The position numbers and the translations under genes are program-made. Shown here in pieces: positions 8,248 to 15,858 of a stretch of DNA of 64,000 nt. The notes under the pieces were generated by a model. That model was not told where the DNA came from and did not search any database. It saw nothing but the letters and a program-made list of their open reading frames with translations. Origin of the DNA: Arthrobacter sp. B6 (GTDB lineage: Bacteria > Actinomycetota > Actinomycetes > Actinomycetales > Micrococcaceae); the NCBI RefSeq assembly GCF_001663775.1, contig NZ_KV467168.1, forward strand, positions 1,958,870 through 2,022,869, given 5' to 3'. The number at the start of each line of letters is the position of its first letter. The first letter of the stretch is position 1.

Positions 8248-8424
8248 ATGGGTTTGGATGACAAGATCGAAAACACCGCCGAGAAGATGGGCGGAAAGGC
8301 CAAGGAAGCTGCAGGCAAGGCCTCAGACGATGAGCGCCTCGAGGCCGAAGGAAAGACGGACCAGTCCAAGGCTGACCTGAAGCAGGCCGGTGAGAAAGTC
8401 AAGGACGCCTTCAAGAAGGACTGA
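8248..8424 (+). CDS. CsbD-family stress protein
   Basis: A 58-residue protein, MGLDDKIENTAEKMGGKAKE followed by a charged A/K/G/D/E helix ending VKDAFKKD. This is the full CsbD-like pattern of actinobacterial stress proteins, which are sigma-B controlled in Bacillus. It has ATG 8248 with TAGGGAG upstream. It is short but unmistakable in composition, start and length. It is followed by a strong terminator shared with the convergent glycosyltransferase gene. Together with Dps and the sigma factor it adds to the stress theme of this half of the window. Confidence 0.88.
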   Translation: MGLDDKIENTAEKMGGKAKEAAGKASDDERLEAEGKTDQSKADLKQAGEKVKDAFKKD

Positions 8425-8460
8425 TCCTTCTAATTACCCGACCCACGGGCTGGGACAGCG

Positions 8461-8505
8461 GGCCGGGACAGCGGGCAAGCCTGCTGTCCCGGCCCCATTG
8501 TTTTT
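8461..8505. terminator. Bidirectional terminator between csbD-like and GT2 genes
   Basis: A perfect 12-bp stem (GGCCGGGACAGC at 8461-8472, complement at 8483-8494) with a 10-nt loop is followed by ATTGTTTTT. It lies between convergent genes. The U-run is on the + strand, so it mainly serves the CsbD gene. Confidence 0.8.
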
Positions 8506-8533
8506 CGGGGCGCCCGTGGATCCGCCGACCGCT

Positions 8534-9292
8534 TCACCCCTCCACTGCCAAGGCAGGCTCCAGTCCCAAGGCGAAAAGATAGGCGGCAAAACCGTGCGGC
8601 GCCCTGGCATGGATGCGGCCCGAGATCAGTACCCTGATGCTGTCGGTCGCCCGGACCATGAGCCCGTGGCGGCGCACTTGCTCCACGAGAGCCCGGTCCT
8701 CGTGCGATCGCTGGCGCGGGAACCCGCCGGACAGCTCGTAGGCCGAGCCCCGCACCCCGAAATTGGCTCCATAGACGTGCGGATGGTGCTCCTGAAAGGG
8801 ATGCCTGGCGTGCCAGCGCTTCAATATCTCGGGGTCCGTGCCCTCCGGATCCGGCTCCACTGAACCGAGCACGGCGTCCGCGCCCGCATCTGCCAGCTCG
8901 ACCTGGCGTATCAGCCAGTTCACGGGAACGCACGAATCGGCGTCCGTGTTGGCCAGCCACAACCGGGAGGATCGAGGAGTCCCGGGTGGTGGCGTTGCGG
9001 CCCGCGGATACGAAGCCAGAAACGCCTCGACGCCTGCGCGACGGCTTTTGCCCACACTCCGGAAGTCAACCTCCAGCGCCCTGAACCGCGTATCCACTGC
9101 CGTGAACCGGGCCGCGATCCCGCGGGAGCCGTCGGTGCAGCTGTCGAGGACAACCACAATGGTGGCGGTGACGTGCAGCCGGTTCGCCTGCAGCGCGTTG
9201 ACCGCCGTCCGGATTCCAGTGAGGGCCCGGGGCAGGTACTGCTCCTCGTTATGGACCGGCACCACTACGGCAACCTGCTCGACGCGGTCCAT
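8534..9292 (-). CDS. Family 2 glycosyltransferase
   Basis: A protein of about 252 residues with a GT-A fold: VAVVVPVHNEEQYLPRALTG at the N-terminus, VVLDSCTDGS (nucleotide-binding), WLANTDADSCVP (the D-x-D metal site), then GANFGVRGSAYELSGGFP and the acceptor-side EDRALVEQVRR (E-D catalytic base region). The ATG at 9292 is used; a longer frame overlaps the upstream gene. It is the last gene of a three-gene run with a deacetylase-methyltransferase and a broken acyl-CoA dehydrogenase, all on the minus strand. The product of the run is unknown. An amino-sugar glycoconjugate is one inference. Confidence 0.85.
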   Translation of the reverse strand: MDRVEQVAVVVPVHNEEQYLPRALTGIRTAVNALQANRLHVTATIVVVLDSCTDGSRGIAARFTAVDTRFRALEVDFRSVGKSRRAGVEAFLASYPRAATPPPGTPRSSRLWLANTDADSCVPVNWLIRQVELADAGADAVLGSVEPDPEGTDPEILKRWHARHPFQEHHPHVYGANFGVRGSAYELSGGFPRQRSHEDRALVEQVRRHGLMVRATDSIRVLISGRIHARAPHGFAAYLFALGLEPALAVEG

Positions 9293-9311
9293 GCACGGTT
9301 CCCGCGGCAAG

Positions 9312-10703
9312 TCAGTCAAAAGGACCCCCCGGAGACTCCCGGGCACCCGGCGCCACCAACGTTTCCAGCACAAAATCCCGCTCCCGGTACAGGCCGGCGG
9401 TGGGCCAGCGCAGATGGTCCCGTGCCAGCGCGTGGACCGTCTCGCCGTCGAGCTCCCAGCCGGAGACCGGGTGCCGCCAGTGGCACAGCAGGAGGGTGCC
9501 GCCCGGCTTCATGGAGTCCTCAATGCGTTCCAGGAGCAGCCCGAACTCGGCCGGCGACAGGTAATAGCCCACCTCGGAAACGACCACCAGGTCATAGGTG
9601 CCGTCCGGCCATGACCCGGGGAGCGTGAGTTGCCGCAGTGTCACACCAGGGAACGTGGCCAGCCGTTCTGCGGCCCGAGTAAGGGCGGCACTGCTGGCGT
9701 CCACGGCGAGGAGGCTTGCGCAACGGCCGGCGAGCTCAACGGTGAGTGTGCCGATTGAACAGCCGATCTCAAGGCCGGAGCGGTAGTGTTCCTGGGGCAG
9801 CGCGGCCAGGGTCAGGGCGCGCTTCCGGTGTTCGTACCAGCTGGTGGTGTATTTCCACGGGTCATCAGCGGCCGAATGGACCCCGTCAAAGATACGTTCG
9901 GCGTCGGCGCTGCTGTGCGGCGCGGCAGCACTGGTTTGGGCGGGCGTCCACGCAAACGCCTCAAAGGAGCGCTCAAAGTGGCGGAGGAAGTGCGCGCTCA
10001 ACAAGGCTTCGTCCCCCGGAAGGGGTGATAACGGGAGCACCTGGCTGGCATGGGCGCGCATCGCAGCCGCCTTGGCGGCCTGTGCTGCCGGGTCCAGCGG
10101 AAACCGGGTCCAGGACTCCCACTCGGGGTGGGCAGGCGTTGCCCACAACCAGTACCAGATGGGGTATTCCAGCAGTCCGTGACCCCCGTCGCGGGCAACC
10201 TGCGCCGCGGCAGCGCCGAGGGCGTCGTGGTCCGCGTGGCCGTCGTTGCGGTACGGAGCCACAATCACCAGCTGGTCCGGCGGACCGGAATGGCGGCTGG
10301 CGGCCTCACCCAGATGGGCGGCGATCTCCGCAGCGTGCCCGGCCAACCCACTGTCCGGGAGTCCCAGGAAACGCCAGTTACCGGTGTGGCCCAAGGCCGC
10401 CAGGGCCGCGCCAAATTCGTTGACGCGGGTGGTTCCCAGCTGACCCGGCGAGACGGTCATGGAGTCGGGATGCGAGCCCTCTCCCGCGGTAAACAACAGA
10501 ATTTCGACGTCGGCTCCCGCGCTGTGCAGCTTCGCCAGCAGCCCGCCGGCCCCCAGCGTTTCGTCGTCGGGATGGGCTGCCAGGACCACAAACCTCAGCC
10601 CGGCCAGCTCCTCCGGTGCAAGCGGCAATTCGGCGACGGCAGCCAGCCCGCTGCCGGCCCAGTCGGCTTCTGCCGTCCCCTCGTCGGTGTGCGAGAACGT
10701 CAC
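9312..10703 (-). CDS. Fused PIG-L deacetylase / NodS-like SAM methyltransferase
   Basis: A 463-residue two-domain protein. Residues ~35-250 are a PIG-L/LmbE N-deacetylase, with the zinc motif AHPDDE at 43-48 and the later PYRNDGHADHDALG histidines. Residues ~285-450 are a class I methyltransferase resembling NodS, with DDPWKYTTSWYEHRKRAL, the SAM loop LEIGCSIGTL and DLVVVSEVGYYLSP. PIG-L enzymes remove N-acetyl from GlcNAc-type sugars. NodS N-methylates the freed amine of Nod factors. The GTG start at 10703 follows GGGGGAG and overlaps the upstream stop (GTGA). A fused deacetylase/N-methyltransferase acting on one sugar is a reasonable inference, not a proven function. Confidence 0.85.
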   Translation of the reverse strand: MTFSHTDEGTAEADWAGSGLAAVAELPLAPEELAGLRFVVLAAHPDDETLGAGGLLAKLHSAGADVEILLFTAGEGSHPDSMTVSPGQLGTTRVNEFGAALAALGHTGNWRFLGLPDSGLAGHAAEIAAHLGEAASRHSGPPDQLVIVAPYRNDGHADHDALGAAAAQVARDGGHGLLEYPIWYWLWATPAHPEWESWTRFPLDPAAQAAKAAAMRAHASQVLPLSPLPGDEALLSAHFLRHFERSFEAFAWTPAQTSAAAPHSSADAERIFDGVHSAADDPWKYTTSWYEHRKRALTLAALPQEHYRSGLEIGCSIGTLTVELAGRCASLLAVDASSAALTRAAERLATFPGVTLRQLTLPGSWPDGTYDLVVVSEVGYYLSPAEFGLLLERIEDSMKPGGTLLLCHWRHPVSGWELDGETVHALARDHLRWPTAGLYRERDFVLETLVAPGARESPGGPFD

Positions 10704-11908
10704 CAGGGCTGCTCCCCCTTGAGGGTCAGCGCCCCGAGCTGCGCGTCGTCCCGCTGGGCGTGGTGCTGGCGCACGTAAAGCGCCAGGTCGGCCATCCGCT
10801 TTGCGTACGGTTCTTCGAACGCCAGTGGTGCCGGTCCGCGGTTCCGCGTGACGAGGGACAGGACGCGTTCGACGGCGGCAGCCACCGTACCGCGGACGCG
10901 CAGCGCTTCGCTCCACGCGCTCCGATCCGCGCCTGCGTGGTGGTCACCGCCGGCCGTGGAGTGGTCACCGCCGGCCAGTCCGCCGTCGTCGATCAGAGCC
11001 GCTGTCTGAGCCAGGTACTGGAGCGTGGACGTCAGGATGCGGTCCGCCTCGCCGAGTCAGGCGAGCGCTATCTGGTCCGGTTCACGGCCCCGGTCCGCAG
11101 CGTCGCGCAGGGATTCTTTGTAGTCCCTTGCGACGGCTACCGCCCCGCCGAGCCAGCACGCGGCCACGCCCATACCGCCCCAGGCGAAGCCAGGACGGCT
11201 GAAGTACCAGCCGTCTCCACCCAGCTGTTCTGCCGGTACCTGGCTGAAGTGCACGGTCCCGCTGGGGATCTCCTGCAGCCCGCGGGCAACCCAGGCCGGC
11301 TCCTCGCAGGTCACGCCCGGGTGGTGCAGGTCCACGGCGAAGGCAGCCCTGCCGCCGTTTTCGGTGTGGGCGGTAATCACGGCATGGTCCAGCAGCGGTG
11401 CCAGCGAGCACCACGGTTTGGAACCGCCCAGGAGGATCCCGGAATCACCTTCTTTGGCCTCGAGCCTGGCGCCGGGGCCTTCGGCGGCGAACACACCCCA
11501 CGCGCCGTCAACCCGGCCCGGGTCCCTGCCCGACTGGGCGAGGATGGCCATCGCATCCAGGTGCGGTTCGAAGATCCGTCCCGCGGCGACATCCACTGCG
11601 GCGACGGAGGCCAGCAACTCCCAGTGCGTGGCGGTGCTGCCCTGGCCCGGCTGCGGCCAGGCACGTCCCGCGGCCCGGGCCAGCTCCAGTAGTGCCGGCA
11701 CGTCCCCCACTGCCGAAGCCACGGCGTCGAGCAACGGAACTATGCCGGGGCCGGGATCCGGCTCGGATCCGCTTGGCTGGGGACCGCCATGCTTTGAACC
11801 CCGCGGCTTCAATCCGCCCTGCGCTTCTCCGGTCCGGGGCGAAGGGAAGCTGACAGCCCGTGGACGGACGGTCGCCTCCGGATCGGTCCGTGTGATGTTT
11901 TCCTTCAT
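10700..11908 (-). pseudogene. Acyl-CoA dehydrogenase-like gene interrupted by in-frame TGA
   Basis: The frame runs 402 codons from ATG 11908, but a TGA at 11057-11059 (codon 284) interrupts it. The same frame stays open afterwards and encodes the expected C-terminal helical domain (LGEADRILTSTLQYLAQ, then EEPYAKRMADLALYVRQHH) to a stop at 10700. That stop overlaps the GTG of the next gene. The N-terminal part has acyl-CoA dehydrogenase features (GSKPWCSLAPLLDHAVI, FSRPGFAWGGMGVAACWLGG). A CGA-to-TGA change would explain it. Either the gene is a recent pseudogene or the base is a sequencing error; no start or ribosome site supports a separate downstream gene. Confidence 0.8.
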
Positions 11909-11930
11909 GGGCGCCGGCCTGCCTGCACCC

Positions 11931-12410
11931 CTACTTGTCGGCCGGCTCGGTGACTTTGGCCGACGGCGTCATCGTCTCCGCGTTGACCATCCACGCCAGC
12001 TGCTCCAGGCGTTCGATGACGGCGTGAAGCAGGTCCGCGCTGGTGGGGTCTTCCTCATCCACTTCGTCGTGGACATCCCGCACGGTCTGGACCGTCCGTT
12101 CCAGCCTGGCCGTGACCAGCTTGACGGCGTCCTTGGTGGACATCAGCCCTGCGGGGAACTCGTCCAGCCGTGTGTCCCCGGAAACGGTTGCGCTCCGGCC
12201 GTCCGGAAGGGCATGCAGGGCCCGCATCCGCTCCGCCGCATCGTCCGCAAACTGCCGGGCGGCCTCAATGATCTCGTCCAGTTGCAGGTGGAGGTCGCGG
12301 AAGTTGGTTCCCACGATGTTCCAATGCGCCTGCTTGCCCTGCATATGCAGTTCAATCAGGTCAGTGAGAACCCTCTGAAGGTTGCTGGCCAGGGTGGGTG
12401 ACGCTTTCAT
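11931..12410 (-). CDS. dps: Dps-family DNA-binding ferritin-like protein
   Basis: A 159-residue Dps. The ferroxidase motif of the dimer interface is intact: GKQAHWNIVG (His29, Trp30), then H41, D45 and E49 in DLHLQLDEIIE. A four-helix bundle length is present. Dps dodecamers store iron, quench Fenton chemistry and, in many species, compact DNA during stress. The start is ATG 12410 with GGAGGTATT before it; a TTG one codon earlier is less likely. The C-terminal tail (TPSAKVTEPADK) is short. It carries a TAAG-N4-CTTA motif about 60 nt upstream and a hairpin (GTCCGGGGATCCGGAC, 12441-12456) in its leader. Confidence 0.93.
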   Translation of the reverse strand: MKASPTLASNLQRVLTDLIELHMQGKQAHWNIVGTNFRDLHLQLDEIIEAARQFADDAAERMRALHALPDGRSATVSGDTRLDEFPAGLMSTKDAVKLVTARLERTVQTVRDVHDEVDEEDPTSADLLHAVIERLEQLAWMVNAETMTPSAKVTEPADK

Positions 12411-12468
12411 CAAATACCTCCGCTGCAGGCTTTCCGGACCGTCCGGGGATCCGGACGGGAACTTGTTC

Positions 12469-12480
12469 TAAGCATACTTA
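12469..12480. promoter_or_regulatory. TAAG-N4-CTTA motif upstream of dps
   Basis: TAAGCATACTTA (TAAGTATGCTTA read in the dps direction), flanked symmetrically by C and G to give CTAAG...CTTAG arms. It lies 59 nt upstream of the dps start, in an AT-rich patch. It matches the motifs at 2741 and 22871. Confidence 0.5.
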
Positions 12481-12515
12481 GCAGTTTCCTGAGGGCGCAG
12501 TTCAGCCCCCCGCGG

Positions 12516-13193
12516 TCAGCGGATCACGGCAAGGGCGAACCCGTCCCACCCCTTCGAGCCGACTGTCTGGATCACCGTGGCGTCAAGCTTCGGGTGGCTC
12601 CCCAGCAGTTCCAGCGCGCCGATGATCCCCGGCGCGTTCACCGGGTCCAGGGAAGGCTCCAGCACGGCCCCTTCCCATACGGCATTGTCCAGGATCACGG
12701 TGGCGCCCGGGCGGCCCAGCCGGACTGCCCAGTCGAGGTACCTGGAGTCGTTCTCCTTGTCCGCATCAATGAAGACAAAATCGAACGGCTCGTGGCCTTC
12801 TGCCTCCAATGCGGCCAGCGAATCGAGCGCGGCACCGATCCGGATGTCCACTTTGTGGCCCACTCCGGCGGCGTCCAGGTTGGACCTGGCCACGTCCGCA
12901 TGTTTGGGAAGATATTCGCACGTGACCAGCCGGCCGTCGTCGGGAAGCCCCTGGGCCATCCAGATAGTGCTGAAGCCCGCCAGTGTGCCGATCTCCAACA
13001 CCCGCCGCGCCCCGGACATTTGGACAAGAAGCTTGAGCAGCTTCCCGGCGTTGGGCGCCACTTCGATCGGCGGCATGCCGGCGTCGACGGCGGATTGCAC
13101 CGCCCGCTGCAGCGATCCGTTGGGATGGACCACTGCCTCGGTCAGGTATTCCTCCACTGCGATCCAGCCGGGTTGGGGCTTGTGCTCAAACAT
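12516..13193 (-). CDS. SAM-dependent O-methyltransferase (family 3)
   Basis: A 225-residue class I methyltransferase of the catechol/caffeoyl-CoA O-methyltransferase type. The SAM loop is VLEIGTLAGFSTIWMAQGLP, followed by acidic VTCEYLPKHADVARSNL. The metal/substrate segment is FDFVFIDADKENDSRYLDWA, then ATVILDNAVWEGAV (D and N metal ligands). The start is ATG 13193; the ribosome site is weak, and the open frame extends 93 nt upstream. Substrates for the bacterial members are mostly unknown. It stands alone between dps and a thiamine-binding-type protein. Confidence 0.87.
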   Translation of the reverse strand: MFEHKPQPGWIAVEEYLTEAVVHPNGSLQRAVQSAVDAGMPPIEVAPNAGKLLKLLVQMSGARRVLEIGTLAGFSTIWMAQGLPDDGRLVTCEYLPKHADVARSNLDAAGVGHKVDIRIGAALDSLAALEAEGHEPFDFVFIDADKENDSRYLDWAVRLGRPGATVILDNAVWEGAVLEPSLDPVNAPGIIGALELLGSHPKLDATVIQTVGSKGWDGFALAVIR

Positions 13194-13294
13194 GGCCACA
13201 GTCTGGCATGGGGGCAGGCGTGGGTCCAGACATAACCGCCCGGCCATTGGTGTGCTGCCAAGGAGACTCCCTGAGCTGACGGGCACTAACGCTG

Positions 13295-13618
13295 TTAGTC
13301 GTCGGCTGCGAGGGCGCTTTCCAGCCGATCCACTTTGGCGGTCAGCTCACCGGTGTAGCCGGGCCGGATGTCCGCCTTGATGACCAGGGAGACCCGGCTG
13401 CCGAACTGGCCCACCGCCTCGGTGGCCTTCTTCACCACGTCGAAAACCTCATCCCATTCGCCCTCGATGGTGGTGAACATGGAATCCGTCCGGTTGGGCA
13501 GCCCCGACTCCCGAACGATTTTCACGGCGGCGGCGACGGCGTCGTGCACTGACGCATCGGTGGGGCGGGCACCGCTGCTGGGCGTGCCGGACGGGGCAAC
13601 AGAAAATGCAAGCAACAT
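13295..13618 (-). CDS. MTH1187/YkoF-type thiamine-binding protein (DUF77)
   Basis: A 107-residue protein with the compact ferredoxin-like fold pattern of the MTH1187 family: MLLAFSVAPSGT strand, SVHDAVAAAVKIVRESGL helix, then MFTTIEGEWDEVFDVVKKATEAV and SRVSLVIKADIRPG. Several homologues bind thiamine or a related ligand. The start is ATG 13618; a longer frame to 13765 has no ribosome site. It is divergent from the TetR regulator with 119 nt between starts. Nothing nearby belongs to thiamine synthesis, so the ligand is not fixed. Confidence 0.82.
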   Translation of the reverse strand: MLLAFSVAPSGTPSSGARPTDASVHDAVAAAVKIVRESGLPNRTDSMFTTIEGEWDEVFDVVKKATEAVGQFGSRVSLVIKADIRPGYTGELTAKVDRLESALAADD

Positions 13619-13737
13619 ACAGCCAGTGTGCCACGGCGGAAGTGATGGAAACTGGCCCGCGCCGCCCGCGAACGTCACAAATCCGCCTACCCTCCAGTAA
13701 CGGTGATCACCCCCGGCAGCGTTGCTAACCTGATCGC

Positions 13738-14403
13738 ATGAGCATCGCAGTCGCCCGCAAACCACTCCGCGCAGACGCCGCGCGCAACGTGGACAAGATC
13801 ATCACAGCGGCCCGGCAATGCTTCCAGGAATTTGGCCCGGAAGTGCCGCTGCAGACCATTGCCGCCACGGCCGGTGTCGGACCTGCAACCCTCTTCCGCA
13901 ACTTCGCGGACAAGGAGGAACTGGTCCTGGCGGCCCTCAATCGGCAGCTAAGGCTGACGGTGGATCCGGTCATCGACGACGCCCTGGCGGACATCGACGC
14001 GGCCGCGGGCCTGTTCCGGGTCATCGAAGCGATCATGGCTGCAGCCAGCACGGACGCGAACCTGCTCGGCGCCGTGGCAGGGCGCCGGCAGCTCCTCACC
14101 GGGATCACCGGATCCCTGATCGATTCCATCGGGATCCTGCTGGGACGAGGCCAAGGGCAGGGCACGCTCCGCCCTGACATCTCCATGACTGACATCTTCC
14201 GGCTGCTCGCCATGTTGATCGGCGTCGTGGACACGATGGAGCCGGGTTCGGACGCCTGGCGCCGACCAGTGGCGCTCATTGAGGACGCCATCCGCGCGGA
14301 GCGGCCGCACCGGCCACTTCCGGCACACGTCCCGCTGCCCGCAGCCCAACTGCCGTCCAGCCAGCTGCCTGGCGAGTACGTCACGGGCCGCCCATTCAGC
14401 TAG
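13738..14403 (+). CDS. TetR/AcrR-family transcriptional regulator
   Basis: A 221-residue regulator. The N-terminal helix-turn-helix is typical: NVDKIITAARQCFQEFGPEV, then LQTIAATAGVGPATLFRNFADKEEL. The ligand domain (residues ~75-195) is helical, and a proline-rich tail follows. The start is ATG 13738, which lies just after an AT-poor gap shared with the divergent thiamine-binding-type gene. Its target is not evident. The divergent gene and itself are the likeliest. Confidence 0.9.
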   Translation: MSIAVARKPLRADAARNVDKIITAARQCFQEFGPEVPLQTIAATAGVGPATLFRNFADKEELVLAALNRQLRLTVDPVIDDALADIDAAAGLFRVIEAIMAAASTDANLLGAVAGRRQLLTGITGSLIDSIGILLGRGQGQGTLRPDISMTDIFRLLAMLIGVVDTMEPGSDAWRRPVALIEDAIRAERPHRPLPAHVPLPAAQLPSSQLPGEYVTGRPFS

Positions 14404-14495
14404 GCGCTGCTCGAGCCATTGTGGCCATCCATTCGTTGGAATAGACTCAAGTGGGGTTACGCAGCCAGCCTCTGAAGTCCCAGATGGAGCGACCC

Positions 14496-14543
14496 ATGAA
14501 CAGATTCCTGCGTATCCGACCCGACGAAATCACGCCGCGATGA
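14496..14543 (+). CDS. Possible 15-codon leader ORF, overlapping the next gene
   Basis: ATG 14496 has its own GGAG site 6 nt upstream and encodes MNRFLRIRPDEITPR. Its TGA overlaps the ATG of the 74-residue gene at 14540 (ATGA). The downstream gene lacks a clear ribosome site, so translation of this tiny ORF could deliver ribosomes to it. It could also be chance. Confidence 0.4.
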   Translation: MNRFLRIRPDEITPR

Positions 14544-14764
14544 ACGGGCCACAGCTGTCCCATTTCATCAACGACCCCCGCGGGCCGGAAGAAGTACTCC
14601 CGAACCTTCCGGCCGAAGAACTGGCCAATCTGCTGGACGCGCTGTTCCAAAACCTTGATACGGAAACTCCGGAATTCGGCGCCCAGGTCTGGTATGAACT
14701 CGCCGTTGAAGAAAGCGGCCGACGGGCAGGCTCGGTCGGTGACGCTGCCCACGGGGTAGCCTGA
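14540..14764 (+). CDS. Small hypothetical protein (74 aa)
   Basis: A 74-residue acidic protein, MNGPQLSHFINDPRGPEEVL followed by LPAEELANLLDALFQNLDTE and a short polar end. It has a mostly helical composition and no membrane segment. There is no ribosome site of its own, but a 15-codon ORF with a good site overlaps its start. No family is recognised. The reading frame has normal high-GC codon use, which favours a real gene. Confidence 0.6.
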   Translation: MNGPQLSHFINDPRGPEEVLPNLPAEELANLLDALFQNLDTETPEFGAQVWYELAVEESGRRAGSVGDAAHGVA

Positions 14765-14842
14765 CCGCACATGCAGGCCCGCGGGACTGAGCCTGGCGGG
14801 TCTAAGCGGACGGCGCAGGCAAGGCGTCAGTTCCCGATTCTT

Positions 14843-15109
14843 CTAGCTGGCGTCGTCGTCCGGTTTGGCGTCGTCGTCCGGGGAAGAACCCGGGTGAGTA
14901 TCGGAATGGGGCGTATGTTCTTTGGCTTCAAGCAGGTGCTGCTGAAGCTTTTCTTCGGCCTCCCGCCGGCGCCGCGACTGGTCGCGAAGTTCCCGGGTGG
15001 ACTCTGAGCCGCCGGACTCATAATAGGCGGGACGCACCTTGGCGTGGCTGCTGGTGGTCGTGGCGTCGGCGCCATCATCCTGGGCCGTTTCATGCGGCTG
15101 TTCATTCAT
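14843..15109 (-). CDS. Small polar hypothetical protein (88 aa)
   Basis: An 88-residue, highly charged protein with a strong GGAGGAA site 5 nt before ATG 15109. It includes an R/E-rich helix (RELRDQSRRRREAEEKLQQH) and an acidic tail (DDDAKPDDDAS). There is no membrane segment or known domain. A second frame over the same bases (starting 15105) has no ribosome site and was set aside. It is probably a soluble, partly disordered protein. Confidence 0.65.
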   Translation of the reverse strand: MNEQPHETAQDDGADATTTSSHAKVRPAYYESGGSESTRELRDQSRRRREAEEKLQQHLLEAKEHTPHSDTHPGSSPDDDAKPDDDAS

Positions 15110-15181
15110 GATGTTCCTCCTTCCGGCCGCCTGACTGGACGGCGGCCCTCTTCAGTGGACCATACATCAGTCCCGAAAAGG

Positions 15182-15442
15182 TCAATCGTTAAGCGCTGCA
15201 TCCCGGTTACGCAGTTCATGACGTACCGCTGCATGGAGGGCCGAGACGTCGGGCTCATGCCCCAGGTCCAGCGCCAGGGTGATGCGCTCTGAGAGCAACT
15301 CCAAGTCCGACGCGGGGACGTCTGACAGCGACCTGAAGCGGGAGAAGAACCTTTTCACAGGTAATCCCGCGCGTCGTTTGGGGGATGCCAATTTTTCTTG
15401 CGCCCCGGGTCTGTTGCCGGCTGTGTGCAGGGGGTTTTCCAT
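15182..15442 (-). CDS. Small hypothetical protein (86 aa)
   Basis: An 86-residue protein with ATG 15442 preceded by GGAGCGGAAACC. The N-terminal half is basic (KRRAGLPVKRFFSRFRSL). The C-terminal half forms an amphipathic helix pair (DLELLSERITLALDLG and ALHAAVRHELRNRDA). It lies in the same direction as the preceding small gene on the minus strand but is separated by 72 nt. No family is recognised. Confidence 0.6.
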   Translation of the reverse strand: MENPLHTAGNRPGAQEKLASPKRRAGLPVKRFFSRFRSLSDVPASDLELLSERITLALDLGHEPDVSALHAAVRHELRNRDAALND

Positions 15443-15546
15443 GGTTTCCGCTCCAAAGATAGGTCCATGGCCAGCTGCATAGCCACCCCCATAATACCGC
15501 CGCCGTATTCCGCGTCACAGAGGCCCACTGCTTCGAAAGGCGCCTG

Positions 15547-15858
15547 TCAGTTCCATCCGATGAGCCGAAGGACCGCGGCGGTTCCGGCACCGGCCAGTAC
15601 CACCACCAGGAACGGGGCCCTCAAAACAAGCGCGACGGCGGCCGCAGCAAGGGCTCCCAGCCTGGCATCTGCCGCCAGGGACTGGCCGGACGCCACCGCA
15701 TTCACCACCGTCAGCGAAGCAAGCAGGCCGATGGTCATGGTGCCTGCCACGCGGGACATGCGCGGGTTTTTGAGGAGCCTCGCCGGAACAAAATAGCCCG
15801 CCAGTTTCCACGCATACGCAAGGGCGCACGCCAGCAGCAACCAGATCCAGAGGCTCAT
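15547..15858 (-). CDS. azlD: AzlD-family branched-chain amino acid export subunit
   Basis: A 103-residue membrane protein with about four helices (WIWLLLACALAYAWKLAGYF; MTIGLLASLTVVNAV; a third and a fourth hydrophobic stretch). This is the size and pattern of AzlD, the small partner of the AzlC branched-chain amino acid exporter. Its ATG overlaps the azlC stop (ATGA), so the pair is co-translated. Export of leucine-type amino acids or analogues is the family's known role; the substrate here is inferred. Confidence 0.87.
   Translation of the reverse strand: MSLWIWLLLACALAYAWKLAGYFVPARLLKNPRMSRVAGTMTIGLLASLTVVNAVASGQSLAADARLGALAAAAVALVLRAPFLVVVLAGAGTAAVLRLIGWN

Noticed and set aside
11057..11059. 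Selenocysteine or programmed readthrough at TGA
   Set aside because: No hairpin typical of an actinobacterial SECIS element is seen after the codon, and the family has no Cys or Sec at this place. A mutation or read error is simpler.
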